Assembly: GCA_000963575.1 (NCBI GenBank)
Contig: CP011077.1
Location: 2,790,001-2,854,000, forward strand
Length of the DNA stretch: 64,000 nucleotides
Reading direction: 5' to 3'
Origin: Klebsiella michiganensis
GTDB lineage: Bacteria > Pseudomonadota > Gammaproteobacteria > Enterobacterales > Enterobacteriaceae
The position numbers were made by a program, and so were the translations under genes. Position 1 is the stretch's first letter, and each line of letters begins with the position of its first letter. Shown here piece by piece: positions 1 through 8,600 of this stretch. Below the pieces are notes generated by a model, which was given only the letters and a program-made list of their open reading frames with translations, searched no databases and was not told where the DNA came from.

Positions 1-19
1 AAACAATGAGGGCGCGCTG

Positions 20-1552
20 ATGGCTACCGTAACTGATTTCGCCACAAAGGATCCCATCCGTCTGAGTGACGGCCCCGACTGGACGTTCGAGCTACTGGAC
101 ATCTACCTGGCCGAGATTGACCGGGTAGCAAAGCTTTACCGTCTGGACACCTATCCCCACCAGATAGAGGTCATCACCTCCGAACAGATGATGGACGCGT
201 ATTCCAGCGTCGGGATGCCGATTAACTATCCGCACTGGTCTTTTGGCAAAAAATTCATCGAAACAGAGCGCCTGTACAAGCACGGACAGCAAGGGCTGGC
301 GTATGAAATTGTCATCAACTCTAACCCCTGCATTGCCTATTTGATGGAAGAGAACACCATCACCATGCAAGCCCTGGTGATTGCGCATGCCTGTTACGGG
401 CACAACTCTTTCTTTAAAAACAACTACCTGTTCCGCAGCTGGACGGATGCCAGCTCGATAATCGACTATCTGATTTTCGCCAAAAACTACATCACGCAGT
501 GTGAAGAACGCTACGGCGTGGATGAGGTGGAGCGCCTGCTGGACTCTTGCCACGCGCTGATGAACTATGGCGTAGACCGCTACAAACGCCCGCAGAAAAT
601 ATCCCTGCAGGAGGAAAAGGCGCGCCAGAAAAGCCGTGAGGAGTATCTGCAAAGCCAGGTGAACACGCTCTGGCGCACGCTGCCGCGTAAAGAAGAGGAA
701 AAAACGGCAGAATCCGCCCACCGCTTCCCTTCAGAGCCGCAGGAGAATCTGCTGTATTTTATGGAGAAGAATGCGCCTCTGCTGGAGCCGTGGCAGCGTG
801 AAGTGCTGCGCATAGTGCGCAAGGTCAGCCAGTATTTTTATCCGCAGAAGCAGACTCAGGTCATGAACGAGGGCTGGGCCACCTTCTGGCACTACACCAT
901 TCTGAACCACCTGTATGACGAGGGGAAAGTCAGCGATCGTTTTATGCTGGAGTTTTTACACAGCCATACCAACGTGGTGTTTCAGCCGCCCTATAACAGC
1001 CCGTGGTACAACGGCATTAACCCCTACGCGCTGGGGTTCGCCATGTTCCAGGACATCAAACGTATTTGCCAGTCGCCAACCGAAGAAGACCGCTACTGGT
1101 TCCCGGATATTGCCGGCAAAGACTGGCTGGAGACGCTGCATTTCGCCATGCGAGACTTCAAGGACGAAAGCTTTATCAGCCAGTTCCTGTCGCCTAAGCT
1201 GATGCGAGACTTCCGCCTGTTCACCGTGCTGGACGACGACCGCAACAATTATCTGGAAATTTCGGCCATCCATAATGAAGAGGGTTACCGGGAAATCCGT
1301 TCTCAGCTGTCGGCCCAGTACAACCTGAGTAATCTCGAACCGAACATTCAGGTCTGGGATGTGGATTTGCGCGGCGACCGCTCGCTGACCTTACGCTATA
1401 TCCCACACAACCGTGCTCCGCTGGATAAGGGCCGCCGGGAAGTGCTCAAGCATGTGCACCGCTTGTGGGGGTTTGACGTTGTGCTGGAGCAGCAAAACGC
1501 GGATGGCAGCGTGGAACTGCTGGAGCGTTGTCCGCAGCGAAACCCGCTGTAA
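20..1552 (+). CDS. ycgB: SpoVR family protein YcgB
   Basis: The 510-residue product has the same length as E. coli YcgB and belongs to the SpoVR family, named after a Bacillus protein involved in spore cortex formation. Its biochemical role in enterobacteria is not established. It is a soluble protein with no signal peptide or membrane segment. The sequence is rich in Trp, Tyr and His, including WATFWHYTILNHLYDEG near residue 285. The ATG follows a purine-rich ATGAGGGCG stretch at the window edge, so the promoter lies outside. In E. coli ycgB is sigma-S dependent; that control cannot be seen here. It converges with fadR across a shared terminator. Confidence 0.95.
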   Translation: MATVTDFATKDPIRLSDGPDWTFELLDIYLAEIDRVAKLYRLDTYPHQIEVITSEQMMDAYSSVGMPINYPHWSFGKKFIETERLYKHGQQGLAYEIVINSNPCIAYLMEENTITMQALVIAHACYGHNSFFKNNYLFRSWTDASSIIDYLIFAKNYITQCEERYGVDEVERLLDSCHALMNYGVDRYKRPQKISLQEEKARQKSREEYLQSQVNTLWRTLPRKEEEKTAESAHRFPSEPQENLLYFMEKNAPLLEPWQREVLRIVRKVSQYFYPQKQTQVMNEGWATFWHYTILNHLYDEGKVSDRFMLEFLHSHTNVVFQPPYNSPWYNGINPYALGFAMFQDIKRICQSPTEEDRYWFPDIAGKDWLETLHFAMRDFKDESFISQFLSPKLMRDFRLFTVLDDDRNNYLEISAIHNEEGYREIRSQLSAQYNLSNLEPNIQVWDVDLRGDRSLTLRYIPHNRAPLDKGRREVLKHVHRLWGFDVVLEQQNADGSVELLERCPQRNPL

Positions 1553-1556
1553 GTGC

Positions 1557-1592
1557 CAAAAAAAACGCTTCCAGAAGGAAGCGTTTTTTTAT
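1557..1592. terminator. Bidirectional terminator ycgB/fadR
   Basis: An AACGCTTCC/GGAAGCGTT hairpin with a four-base loop has an A-run on its left and a T-run on its right, so it can stop both convergent genes. Confidence 0.9.
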
Positions 1593-1598
1593 TCTGGC

Positions 1599-2318
1599 TT
1601 AGCGGCTATGCATCGCCAAATCGCCAGGCAGGTTTTTCTGCATCCGGTGCCAAATCTCGCCGCTCTCACGGCCGTAGTTGCGCACGGTATCAAAGACCTG
1701 ATCGTACAATCCCTGCTGGCAAATATCCGCCAGACGGTGATAGAAACCCAGCGCCAGGCTGCGGGCTTCGGGGTTGGAGAAGTAGTGACGCCCGATGCGG
1801 GTGTACAGCCCTTTCATCCCGTTCAGGATAAGCCCATAAATTGGGTTACCGGAGGCAAACGCCAGGCCGCGGAAAATGTTGTAGTCCAGCTCGGCAAAGG
1901 CGTCCGCGTGGTCTTCAACCTTGTTGGCGGTGGCCAACACTTCCTGCGCTTTCTCCGGATACTGACGAATCGCCGTGCGGATAAATATCGTTGAGATATT
2001 GGTTCGCACCGAAAGCAGGTTATCTATCAGCTGCGGCACGCTGTCGTGATCGAGACGCGCCAGCGTTTCCAGAATGTTTAAGCCCGAGGTTTCCCAGAAA
2101 TTGTTCACCCGAGTTGGCTTCCCGTGCTGAATCGTCAGCCAGCCGTCACGCGCAAGACGCTGAAGCACTTCACGTAAGGTGGTTCGCGTTACGCCAATCA
2201 GTTCTGAAAGTTCACGCTCCGCGGGCAGGATAGAACCCGGCGGAAAACGACTGTTCCAGATACTTTCTATAATATACTCTTCCGCGAAACCCGCTGGGCT
2301 CTGCGCCTTAATGACCAT
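1599..2318 (-). CDS. fadR: Fatty acid metabolism regulator FadR
   Basis: A GntR-family regulator of 239 residues, the E. coli length. It represses fatty-acid degradation genes and activates fabA/fabB, and long-chain acyl-CoA releases it from DNA. The N-terminal winged helix covers about residues 1-72 (ILPAERELSELIGVTRTTLRE recognition region), followed by the all-helical acyl-CoA-binding domain. I chose the ATG giving MVIKAQSPAGFAEEY, which matches the family; an in-frame codon 30 bases upstream would add ten unconserved residues. A FadR-like operator lies 35 bases upstream of the start. nhaB is divergent and fadD, its classic target, is encoded 9 kb away. Confidence 0.97.
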   Translation of the reverse strand: MVIKAQSPAGFAEEYIIESIWNSRFPPGSILPAERELSELIGVTRTTLREVLQRLARDGWLTIQHGKPTRVNNFWETSGLNILETLARLDHDSVPQLIDNLLSVRTNISTIFIRTAIRQYPEKAQEVLATANKVEDHADAFAELDYNIFRGLAFASGNPIYGLILNGMKGLYTRIGRHYFSNPEARSLALGFYHRLADICQQGLYDQVFDTVRNYGRESGEIWHRMQKNLPGDLAMHSR

Positions 2319-2352
2319 AGTAAGATTTCCATTACTCAGGTTTTGCAAATTG

Positions 2353-2369
2353 GACTCATCATACCAGAT
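2353..2369 (-). promoter_or_regulatory. Candidate FadR operator upstream of fadR
   Basis: Read on the minus strand this is ATCTGGTATGATGAGTC. It is close to the FadR operators I know, with the CTGGT half-site and the ATGATGAGT arm resembling fadD operator 1 of E. coli. It lies 35-51 bases upstream of the fadR start, which suggests autoregulation; that is inference. Confidence 0.6.
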
Positions 2370-2546
2370 GCCATGCGCGCCAGATAGCGGGGGCGACGCG
2401 CAAATGCGGGATCGGCGTTGAATTTTGACGATAAATGCCTTAACTCAGGATTTCCTTCGGCTTGATCGCGTGAGCCTGAAACGAGTACCCTGAAGCGTTA
2501 TCTTTCTAAACATCAACATAATACAACGGATAATGGTAACTATACG

Positions 2547-4112
2547 ATGGAAATGTCCTTTGGGCGGGCGCTGTACCGCAACTTTCTGGGCCAATCACCT
2601 GACTGGTACAAGCTGACGCTGCTTCTCTTTTTAGTGGTTAATCCGCTGGTCTTTTGGTTTGTCAGCCCGTTTATCGCGGGCTGGATGCTGGTTGTGGAGT
2701 TTATCTTTGCCCTGGCGATGGCGCTAAAGTGCTACCCGCTACTGCCGGGCGGCCTGCTGGCCATTGAAGCCGTGCTGGTCGGCATGACCAGCCCCGAACA
2801 CGTTCGGGCTGAAGTGGCTTCAAATCTTGAAGTCCTGCTGCTGCTGATGTTTATGGTGGCAGGGATTTATTTTATGAAGCAGCTCCTGTTACTGCTATTC
2901 ACCCGCCTGCTGTTAGGGATCCGGTCCAAAATTGCGCTGTCGCTGGCCTTCTGCGTTGCTGCCGCGTTTCTTTCCGCATTCCTTGATGCTTTAACCGTCG
3001 TGGCCGTTGTCATTAGCGTAGCCGTGGGCTTCTACAGCATTTACCACCGCGTGGCGTCGGAAGCTCAGGATGACAGCAGCGTTCAGGACGACAGCCATAT
3101 TCGGTCTGACAGCCGCGAGGTTCTTGAGCAATTCCGCGCTTTCCTGCGCAGCCTGATGATGCACGCCGGGGTTGGCACCGCGCTGGGCGGCGTAATGACC
3201 ATGGTTGGGGAGCCGCAGAACCTGATCATTGCTAAAAACGCCGGCTGGCACTTCAGTGATTTCTTCCTGCGCATGATGCCGGTGACCATACCGGTGCTGA
3301 TTTGTGGCCTGCTCACCTGCGTTCTGCTGGAGCGTTTTAAAGTGTTCGGCTACGGGCAAACGCTGCCGGAAAAAGTGCGCGGGATCCTGTATGACTTTGA
3401 TGCCCAAAGCGCGAAGAAGCGAACGAAGCAGGACCAGATGAAACTGCTGATTCAGGCGCTGATTGGCGTCTGGCTGATTATCGCTCTGGCGTTGCATCTG
3501 GCAGAAGTCGGCCTGATTGGCCTGTCGGTGATTATTCTGGCGACATCGCTTTGCGGCGTCACCGACGAACACGCCATCGGTAAAGCCTTTACCGAAGCGC
3601 TGCCGTTTACCGCATTGCTGACCGTATTCTTCACTATCGTGGCGGTTATCATCGACCAGCATCTGTTCAGCCCGATTATTCAGTACGTGCTCGATGCATC
3701 CCCGCACGCCCAGCTGTCGCTGTTTTACATTTTTAACGGTCTGCTGTCTTCTATCTCCGACAACGTTTTTGTTGGCACCGTTTATATCAACGAGGCAAAA
3801 ACTGCGCTGCAGAATGGCGCCATCAATATGCAGCAGTTCGAACTGCTCGCGGTGGCTATCAATACCGGCACTAACCTGCCCTCGGTGGCAACGCCCAACG
3901 GTCAGGCGGCGTTCCTGTTCCTGCTGACGTCTGCGCTGGCGCCGCTGATTCGCCTCTCCTACGGCCGCATGGTTGTGATGGCGCTGCCCTACACGCTGGT
4001 TCTGACCCTTGTGGGCCTTCTGTGCGTGGAATATACCCTGACGCCAGCCACGCAATGGATGTTGGACAGCGGCTGGCTCGCCACGCCTGAAACGCTGCTT
4101 GCACCACACTAA
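2547..4112 (+). CDS. nhaB: Na+/H+ antiporter NhaB
   Basis: An inner-membrane sodium/proton antiporter of 521 residues (E. coli 513). It exports Na+ in exchange for protons at neutral to alkaline pH. Around a dozen hydrophobic segments are visible, with family signatures such as FCVAAAFLSAFLDALTVVAV near residue 140, GGVMTMVGEPQNLIIAK near 215 and SSISDNVFVGTVYINEAK near 400. The start gives MEMSFGRALYRNFLGQSPDWY, in register with E. coli NhaB. The C-terminus runs a few residues past the E. coli protein. It is divergent from fadR, as in E. coli, with a 228-base shared upstream region. Confidence 0.96.
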   Translation: MEMSFGRALYRNFLGQSPDWYKLTLLLFLVVNPLVFWFVSPFIAGWMLVVEFIFALAMALKCYPLLPGGLLAIEAVLVGMTSPEHVRAEVASNLEVLLLLMFMVAGIYFMKQLLLLLFTRLLLGIRSKIALSLAFCVAAAFLSAFLDALTVVAVVISVAVGFYSIYHRVASEAQDDSSVQDDSHIRSDSREVLEQFRAFLRSLMMHAGVGTALGGVMTMVGEPQNLIIAKNAGWHFSDFFLRMMPVTIPVLICGLLTCVLLERFKVFGYGQTLPEKVRGILYDFDAQSAKKRTKQDQMKLLIQALIGVWLIIALALHLAEVGLIGLSVIILATSLCGVTDEHAIGKAFTEALPFTALLTVFFTIVAVIIDQHLFSPIIQYVLDASPHAQLSLFYIFNGLLSSISDNVFVGTVYINEAKTALQNGAINMQQFELLAVAINTGTNLPSVATPNGQAAFLFLLTSALAPLIRLSYGRMVVMALPYTLVLTLVGLLCVEYTLTPATQWMLDSGWLATPETLLAPH

Positions 4113-4257
4113 GGCAATTTGACGGGAAGTCCGCTTCCCGTTACAAATTTTTTCCTTATAAACATCCGATTACTGCGTTATTTTCATCTGCGCTACTGGC
4201 GCTGAAAGGGAATTGGTTTACACTGCCGATTCTACGCATGCTGCAGGGAAACTGATT

Positions 4258-4788
4258 ATGTTGCGATATTTAAACCAATGCTCTCTTGGGCGCACCGCAT
4301 GGCTGCTTTTAGCCTTTACGGCCTTTGCGCTTGAGATGGTGGCATTGTGGTTCCAGCACGTTATGGGGCTGAAACCTTGTGTGATGTGTATCTATGAGCG
4401 TTGTGCGCTCTTTGGCGTGATGGGCGCTGGTTTGGTGGGCGCGATAGCGCCTAAAAGCCCGCTGCGTTACGGTGCACTGGCCATCTGGCTCTACAGCGCA
4501 GGGAAAGGCGTTCAGCTGGCATGGGAACACACCATGCTGCAGCTTCACCCCTCCCCGTTTGTGACCTGTGACTTCTTCGCTCGCTTCCCGACCTGGCTGC
4601 CGCTGGACAAATGGCTGCCGCAGGTCTTTGTCGCCAGCGGCGATTGCTCTGTTCGCCAGTGGGAGTTCCTGTCGCTGGATATGGTGCAGTGGCTGCTCGG
4701 CATCTTCGTCGTGTTCCTGATCCTTGCGGTGTTGGTGCTGATTGCTCAGTTCTTCAAGCCTAAGCGTCGCGACCTGTTTGGCCGCTAA
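4258..4788 (+). CDS. dsbB: Disulfide bond formation protein DsbB
   Basis: An inner-membrane quinone reductase that reoxidises periplasmic DsbA and passes electrons to ubiquinone or menaquinone. The 176 residues match the E. coli length and four membrane segments are visible. The first redox pair is C41-V-M-C44 in KPCVMCIYERC. The second periplasmic loop carries one cysteine in FVTCDFFARF and one in ASGDCSVRQW, the usual Cys104/Cys130 pair. The ATG chosen gives MLRYLNQCSLG; an upstream in-frame codon would add 15 unconserved residues. It lies downstream of nhaB in the same direction with a 145-base gap and is followed by a strong terminator. Confidence 0.97.
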   Translation: MLRYLNQCSLGRTAWLLLAFTAFALEMVALWFQHVMGLKPCVMCIYERCALFGVMGAGLVGAIAPKSPLRYGALAIWLYSAGKGVQLAWEHTMLQLHPSPFVTCDFFARFPTWLPLDKWLPQVFVASGDCSVRQWEFLSLDMVQWLLGIFVVFLILAVLVLIAQFFKPKRRDLFGR

Positions 4789-4806
4789 GTTAGCGAGCTC
4801 CGTAGA

Positions 4807-4840
4807 CAAATAACCCACCTCTCGGTGGGTTATTTTTTTC
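4807..4840. terminator. Terminator after dsbB, also usable by the opposing lipoprotein gene
   Basis: An AATAACCCACC/GGTGGGTTATT hairpin ends in a run of seven T on the plus strand. It abuts the stop of the convergent lipoprotein gene. Confidence 0.9.
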
Positions 4841-5078
4841 AGGAATGATCGCGCCGGTACAGCGTCCATTCGTCGATTCGTTCTCCCCCAGGCAGCAAAC
4901 AATCACTTCTTTCGCCCTGAGGCGTTTTCACAATCACAGATTTCCCACCTTTTGCCTGACAGTAGACCGAAGCCGGGTTCGCCATGCCCACGCTGTGCGG
5001 GGGCTTCGGCGCCTCACGCTCTGCTGTCGCACAGCCGCTGAGCAGCAATATGCCCATGATAGTTGCTAGTTTTTTCAT
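4839..5078 (-). CDS. yoaF: Small DUF333 lipoprotein (YoaF-like)
   Basis: A 79-residue predicted lipoprotein. The N-terminus MKKLATIMGILLLSGC is a short signal sequence with a lipobox, placing the lipidated cysteine at residue 16. The mature part carries the DUF333 pattern MANPASVYCQAKGG then GERIDEWTLYRRD, shared with E. coli YoaF; the two conserved cysteines may form a disulfide. The function is unknown; the domain is sometimes labelled a putative hemolysin in databases without direct proof. The ATG at 5078 follows AGAGGAGGAAAA, a strong ribosome-binding site, so I prefer it over an upstream in-frame codon. Confidence 0.85.
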   Translation of the reverse strand: MKKLATIMGILLLSGCATAEREAPKPPHSVGMANPASVYCQAKGGKSVIVKTPQGERSDCLLPGGERIDEWTLYRRDHS

Positions 5079-5222
5079 TTTTCCTCCTCTGAAAAGTGAA
5101 GTATTGCCCGTCAAGGATTGCCCACTCTACAGTCATGCCCAGAATTAACGTTCTTATTGGTTCATAAAATTCTAATAGTTGAATATCATGCAAACCCTGG
5201 ACACGATCTCCGGGAGGAGAGT

Positions 5223-5774
5223 ATGTTTTGGTGGCATAAAAGGAAAACTGAACATCCCCTTGCGGCTGAACTTAGCCAAATCCCTGCTTATCCTCCAGAA
5301 CTGTTCACCAGCCACAGTATCGCTATCGGTGGCCTATCGGAGATTGGCTTTTCACGGCAATATCCGCATCTGTTGCTGGTCATTTCATCTTCGGGCAGAG
5401 GTGTCATTGATTGCAGAAATGGCGAAAAAATTGCCAGAGACACAGAAGCTTACGGTGAATGGTACGACCCCATTCTTCTAACATGCAAAGGTATCGGGCC
5501 GCTAATAGATGAGACAGTTACCATCTCGGGTCAATGTGGCGGTGGGTTACCATTATGCAATCACCGCGGTGAAACATTGACCCGCGTGGCGCCTGGCTGG
5601 CCTGAGGAAACACTCTTTTGGAACGCAGTGGGACGGGATGTTCTGTACGATAAATTCAGGCAAAACTGCTACAAACTCACCACCGACTATTTTCATAGCG
5701 CCGGCTATTCCTGGAACGGGGAATTTATCGTCTCAGCCACCAGCAGCGATTTGACCATTTGGCAAAAAAACTGA
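5223..5774 (+). CDS. Hypothetical protein, 183 residues
   Basis: I do not recognise this protein. The ATG at 5223 sits 5 bases behind GGAGGAGAG, a very good ribosome-binding site; earlier in-frame codons lack one. The product starts MFWWHKRKTEHPL and shows no clear signal peptide or membrane segment. It contains aromatic residues and a Gly/Cys-rich patch SGQCGGGLPLCNH near residue 105, and ends in an acidic and aromatic stretch. It looks like a compact cytosolic domain. Codon use is more AT-rich than its neighbours, which hints at later acquisition. It sits between the lipoprotein gene and ycgN, convergent with ycgN. Confidence 0.7.
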   Translation: MFWWHKRKTEHPLAAELSQIPAYPPELFTSHSIAIGGLSEIGFSRQYPHLLLVISSSGRGVIDCRNGEKIARDTEAYGEWYDPILLTCKGIGPLIDETVTISGQCGGGLPLCNHRGETLTRVAPGWPEETLFWNAVGRDVLYDKFRQNCYKLTTDYFHSAGYSWNGEFIVSATSSDLTIWQKN

Positions 5775-5796
5775 CAGGCCTGACGGGGTCGTTAAG

Positions 5797-6243
5797 TTAA
5801 TCCGCCCACTCGGGCTTGTTGAGGATGTGATCCTGCCAGTCGCGTACCTCGGACTCTTTCACCGCGATATGGCGCACTGAAATGCGCTCGCCGTGCATGG
5901 CGGCTTTTGAGCCGGTAATCAGCGGGTGCCATTCCGGCAACGGTTTGCCTTCGGCCAGCAGACGATAAGCGCAGGTGTGCGGCAGCCATTCAAAGGTCGG
6001 CAGATTGTCGCGGGTGAGTTTAATGCAGTCCGGCTCGTATTCGAAACGGCGGGCGTAGTTCTTGCACTGACAGGTTTTGATATTGAGCTGCTTACACGCG
6101 ACGTTGGTGAAGTAAATCTCGTCGGTATCTTCGTCCATCAGCTTATGCAGACAGCACTGGCCGCAGCCGTCGCACAGAGATTCCCACTCGGCGTCGCTCA
6201 TTTCGTCGAGAGTTTTACTTTGCCAAAAAGGAGTGGGTGTCAT
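5797..6243 (-). CDS. ycgN: YkgJ-type cysteine cluster protein YcgN (UPF0260)
   Basis: A 148-residue cytosolic protein of the UPF0260 family. Eight or so conserved cysteines probably bind a metal or iron-sulfur centre: CDGCGQCC near residue 25, then C in VACKQ, CQC in TCQCKNY, and C in PDCIK and HTCAY. The function is unknown. The sequence from FWQSKTLDEMSDAEWE onward is nearly the same as E. coli YcgN; only the first few residues differ, so the exact start is slightly uncertain. It is followed upstream by ycgM in the same direction, as in E. coli. Confidence 0.94.
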   Translation of the reverse strand: MTPTPFWQSKTLDEMSDAEWESLCDGCGQCCLHKLMDEDTDEIYFTNVACKQLNIKTCQCKNYARRFEYEPDCIKLTRDNLPTFEWLPHTCAYRLLAEGKPLPEWHPLITGSKAAMHGERISVRHIAVKESEVRDWQDHILNKPEWAD

Positions 6244-6305
6244 AGCGGTTCCTGCATTTAAAAATTAAGCTGCACCTTATAAACAGTCTGACACCCGGAT
6301 GCAAG

Positions 6306-6328
6306 TTTTGCCGCCCTGAAGCGGCAAA
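6306..6328 (-). terminator. Hairpin after ycgM
   Basis: A GCCGC/GCGGC stem flanked by TTT/AAA lies just beyond the ycgM stop. It is a short candidate terminator for the minus strand with only a weak T-run. Confidence 0.45.
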
Positions 6329-6332
6329 TTGT

Positions 6333-6992
6333 TTATAAAACGCGCGTCGTCAGACTATGGCCGGCAAAGCTCACTTCCAGCTCATCGCCGCTAAGCAGCG
6401 GGCCTACGCCTTCAGGAGTCCCCGTCAGGATCACATCCCCCGCGCGCAGGGTGAAGAATTTGCTCATGTAAGCAATCAGCGGCACTATCTTGTGAATCAT
6501 GTCTTCAGTATTACCCTGCTGCCTGATTGCACCGTTGATCTTCAGCTCAAGCGGAGTATTTTGCGGATCGTGAGTAAACTGCGCCGCAGGGATAAACCCG
6601 GAGATTGGGCAAGAGTTATCAAACCCCTTCGCTTTTTCCCACGGCTGGCCAGCTTTTTTCAGTTTGGCCTGCAGATCGCGCAGCGTGAGGTCCAGCGCAA
6701 CGCCATAGCCGGCAATAGCTTTCTGGACGTGGGCTTCGCTTGCCTGCTTGAGGGTTGAGCCAATCAAAATCGCCAGCTCCACTTCATGGTGTACGGAGCC
6801 AAATTCCTGCGGCAATGCCAGCGGCTGACGAATATCACACAGCGCGCTTTCAGGCTTGATAAACACCACCGGCTCGTCCGGCGTGGCACTGCCCATCTCT
6901 TTAATATGTTTGGCATAGTTGCTGCCAACACAGACTACCTTGTTTACCGGAAAATCCAGCAGCGCACCCTGCCAGTTATGATGTTGATACAT
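6333..6992 (-). CDS. ycgM: Fumarylacetoacetate hydrolase family protein YcgM
   Basis: A 219-residue FAH-fold enzyme, the E. coli YcgM length. Relatives act on acylpyruvates or oxaloacetate (FAHD1-like); the exact substrate in enterobacteria is unsettled. The metal-binding acidic residues appear in HHEVELAILIG (Glu-x-Glu) and GVALDLTLRDLQ (Asp), and the lid region follows WEKAKGFDNSCPISGF. The end TGTPEGVGPLLSGDELEV is typical of the family. The protein is cytosolic and the start MYQHHNWQGALLDF matches E. coli exactly in register. It lies upstream of ycgN with a 90-base gap. Confidence 0.95.
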   Translation of the reverse strand: MYQHHNWQGALLDFPVNKVVCVGSNYAKHIKEMGSATPDEPVVFIKPESALCDIRQPLALPQEFGSVHHEVELAILIGSTLKQASEAHVQKAIAGYGVALDLTLRDLQAKLKKAGQPWEKAKGFDNSCPISGFIPAAQFTHDPQNTPLELKINGAIRQQGNTEDMIHKIVPLIAYMSKFFTLRAGDVILTGTPEGVGPLLSGDELEVSFAGHSLTTRVL

Positions 6993-7037
6993 GCCTTTCC
7001 TCTGTGTCGTTTGTGTTAACTGCCTTTGATACTAGAT

Positions 7038-7063
7038 AAAAAAATCCCCGCTGAATACCGGGG
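7038..7063 (-). terminator. Terminator after the lytic transglycosylase gene
   Basis: A CCCCG/CGGGG hairpin is followed on the minus strand by seven T. Confidence 0.85.
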
Positions 7064-7082
7064 AAGTGTTTCTAAGCGTGCC

Positions 7083-8123
7083 TTATTGGGCAATGGCATC
7101 CGCCATTTTACCAATGCTAATGGCAAAATAGTAAGAGCGGTTCCAGTGCATAAGGGTACGGAAGTTGTTGTAGACGAGGAACGAACGATCCAGACCATCG
7201 TCTGGCTTCACCAGCCAGGCCGTTTTTGAGGAGGCAGGGAGATGGGTTCCTCCCGGCAGCGTTATCCCTAGTTTTTTCCACCGGGCCACAGGCTTGCCCT
7301 GCCCCGGACTGGTGCCCAGCAGTGCGGTATTAAAGCCTGCCGGCAGTTTCACCTCATAGCCCCACGCCCCGCCACGCTGCCAGCCCTCTACCGCCAGGTA
7401 GTTTGCCGTGGAAGCAAAAACGTCTCGGGTGTTATTCCAGATATCAATTTTACCGTCTCCGTCACCGTCTTTGCCGTAACGCAGCAGCGAACTCGGCATA
7501 AACTGGTTTTGCCCCATCGCCCCGGCCCACGAGCCCTTCATCTGCGCCGCGCTGGCATTACCCCGCTGGATGATTTTCAGCGCGGCGATGAGTTCATTGG
7601 TAAAAAATGCTTCGCGGCGGCCCTCAAAAGCGAGCGTCGCCAAAGCAGAAATGACGTCTTCTTTACCCTGAAGCTTGCCGAAGTGACTTTCCATTGCCCA
7701 GAGGGCGACGATATAGCGGCTTTGAACCCCCGTATTCGCACTGACTTTTTCCAGCTCAGCCTGATGAAGCTTCGCCAGGCTACGCGCCTGTTTTATTTTT
7801 GCGGGGGTGATAACGCGGTTTAAATAGTCATCAAGCGTTATTTTCTTTTCCAGTTGATTGCGGTCGGATTGAATGACCCGATCAACAAAATGAATATTGG
7901 CAAAAGCTTTTGTCAGCGTTGCATTGCTGATGCCCTGCACTCTGGCTTGTTGCTTTAATTTTTCGACGTAAGCCGGGAATTCAGCCGGGTCTCGCCCTTG
8001 TTCAGCGAGCGTTGTGGCTTGAGGCACTGAGGCGGCAGAGGCCGCCTCTGCGGGGCTGAGATAACCGGCCCCGTTGGCGAGAATTAAGGCGCTGAAGGTA
8101 TAACGCAGGGCTGCATTTTTCAT
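7083..8123 (-). CDS. MltB-family lytic murein transglycosylase
   Basis: A 346-residue periplasmic peptidoglycan lyase, by family a non-hydrolytic cleaver of the MurNAc-GlcNAc bond leaving 1,6-anhydroMurNAc. The N-terminus MKNAALRYTFSALILANGAGYLSPAEA is a signal peptide ending in an AxA site; no lipobox cysteine is present, so it should be soluble, unlike MltB itself. The catalytic glutamate is in LWAMESHFGKLQGK near residue 145. The SLT_2 fold continues with GSWAGAMGQNQFMPSS and YGKDGDGDGKIDIWN, a Ca-binding-like loop. E. coli K-12 has no gene at this spot as far as I recall; Salmonella has a similar one. Confidence 0.9.
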   Translation of the reverse strand: MKNAALRYTFSALILANGAGYLSPAEAASAASVPQATTLAEQGRDPAEFPAYVEKLKQQARVQGISNATLTKAFANIHFVDRVIQSDRNQLEKKITLDDYLNRVITPAKIKQARSLAKLHQAELEKVSANTGVQSRYIVALWAMESHFGKLQGKEDVISALATLAFEGRREAFFTNELIAALKIIQRGNASAAQMKGSWAGAMGQNQFMPSSLLRYGKDGDGDGKIDIWNNTRDVFASTANYLAVEGWQRGGAWGYEVKLPAGFNTALLGTSPGQGKPVARWKKLGITLPGGTHLPASSKTAWLVKPDDGLDRSFLVYNNFRTLMHWNRSYYFAISIGKMADAIAQ

Positions 8124-8198
8124 CGTCTTTTCCGCAATAATGTGTTTTACACATTTTCAGGCTGAATACCTGGAAAAGATTGGCCTTCAGTCCGAAAA

Positions 8199-8474
8199 TT
8201 ATTTTTTAGGACTCTTTTCCAGGTGCATGGTGAGCAAGCTTTCTACTGGCGGTGGGATCTGTAAATAATAACCCTCATTTTCCAGCGCCTGTTTCACTTT
8301 ATCCAAATCGGCATTAGCCAGTTTTTTACTGCCGTCCAGCGGCAACAGCATCGACAGTACCGGTTTACCAAAGCCTTTCATCAGCTCTTCCGGCACGCGA
8401 GAGAAATCGTCTTTTTTTTCGACATAAAGATATGTCTGGTCACGTTTAGTACTTCTGTAGATCACACAAAACAT
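8199..8474 (-). CDS. ycgL: YcgL domain protein
   Basis: A 91-residue cytosolic protein of the YcgL family, beginning MFCVIYRSTKRDQTYLYVEKKDDFSRVPEE in register with E. coli YcgL. The family has a small alpha/beta fold and no established biochemical role. It is often found beside minCDE and divergent from minC, as here. E. coli annotations sometimes start about eleven residues earlier; the ATG used here begins at the conserved core. Confidence 0.92.
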   Translation of the reverse strand: MFCVIYRSTKRDQTYLYVEKKDDFSRVPEELMKGFGKPVLSMLLPLDGSKKLANADLDKVKQALENEGYYLQIPPPVESLLTMHLEKSPKK

Positions 8475-8600
8475 TTTTTTTACTCTATTTTCGCCAGCGA
8501 GTGGCTTGCCTGAATATAAGCTGGACTATAACATGCCTGATGTACTTCGGAATATCGTCCCACAATTGTGGGGATTGAAACTGAATTGAGTAAGGTCAGG

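Noticed and set aside
2991..4109. Long open frame (372 codons) on the minus strand inside nhaB
   Set aside because: It is antisense to a well-conserved membrane protein. Its Gln/Arg/His-rich composition is typical of a shadow frame, and no ribosome-binding site or family is visible.
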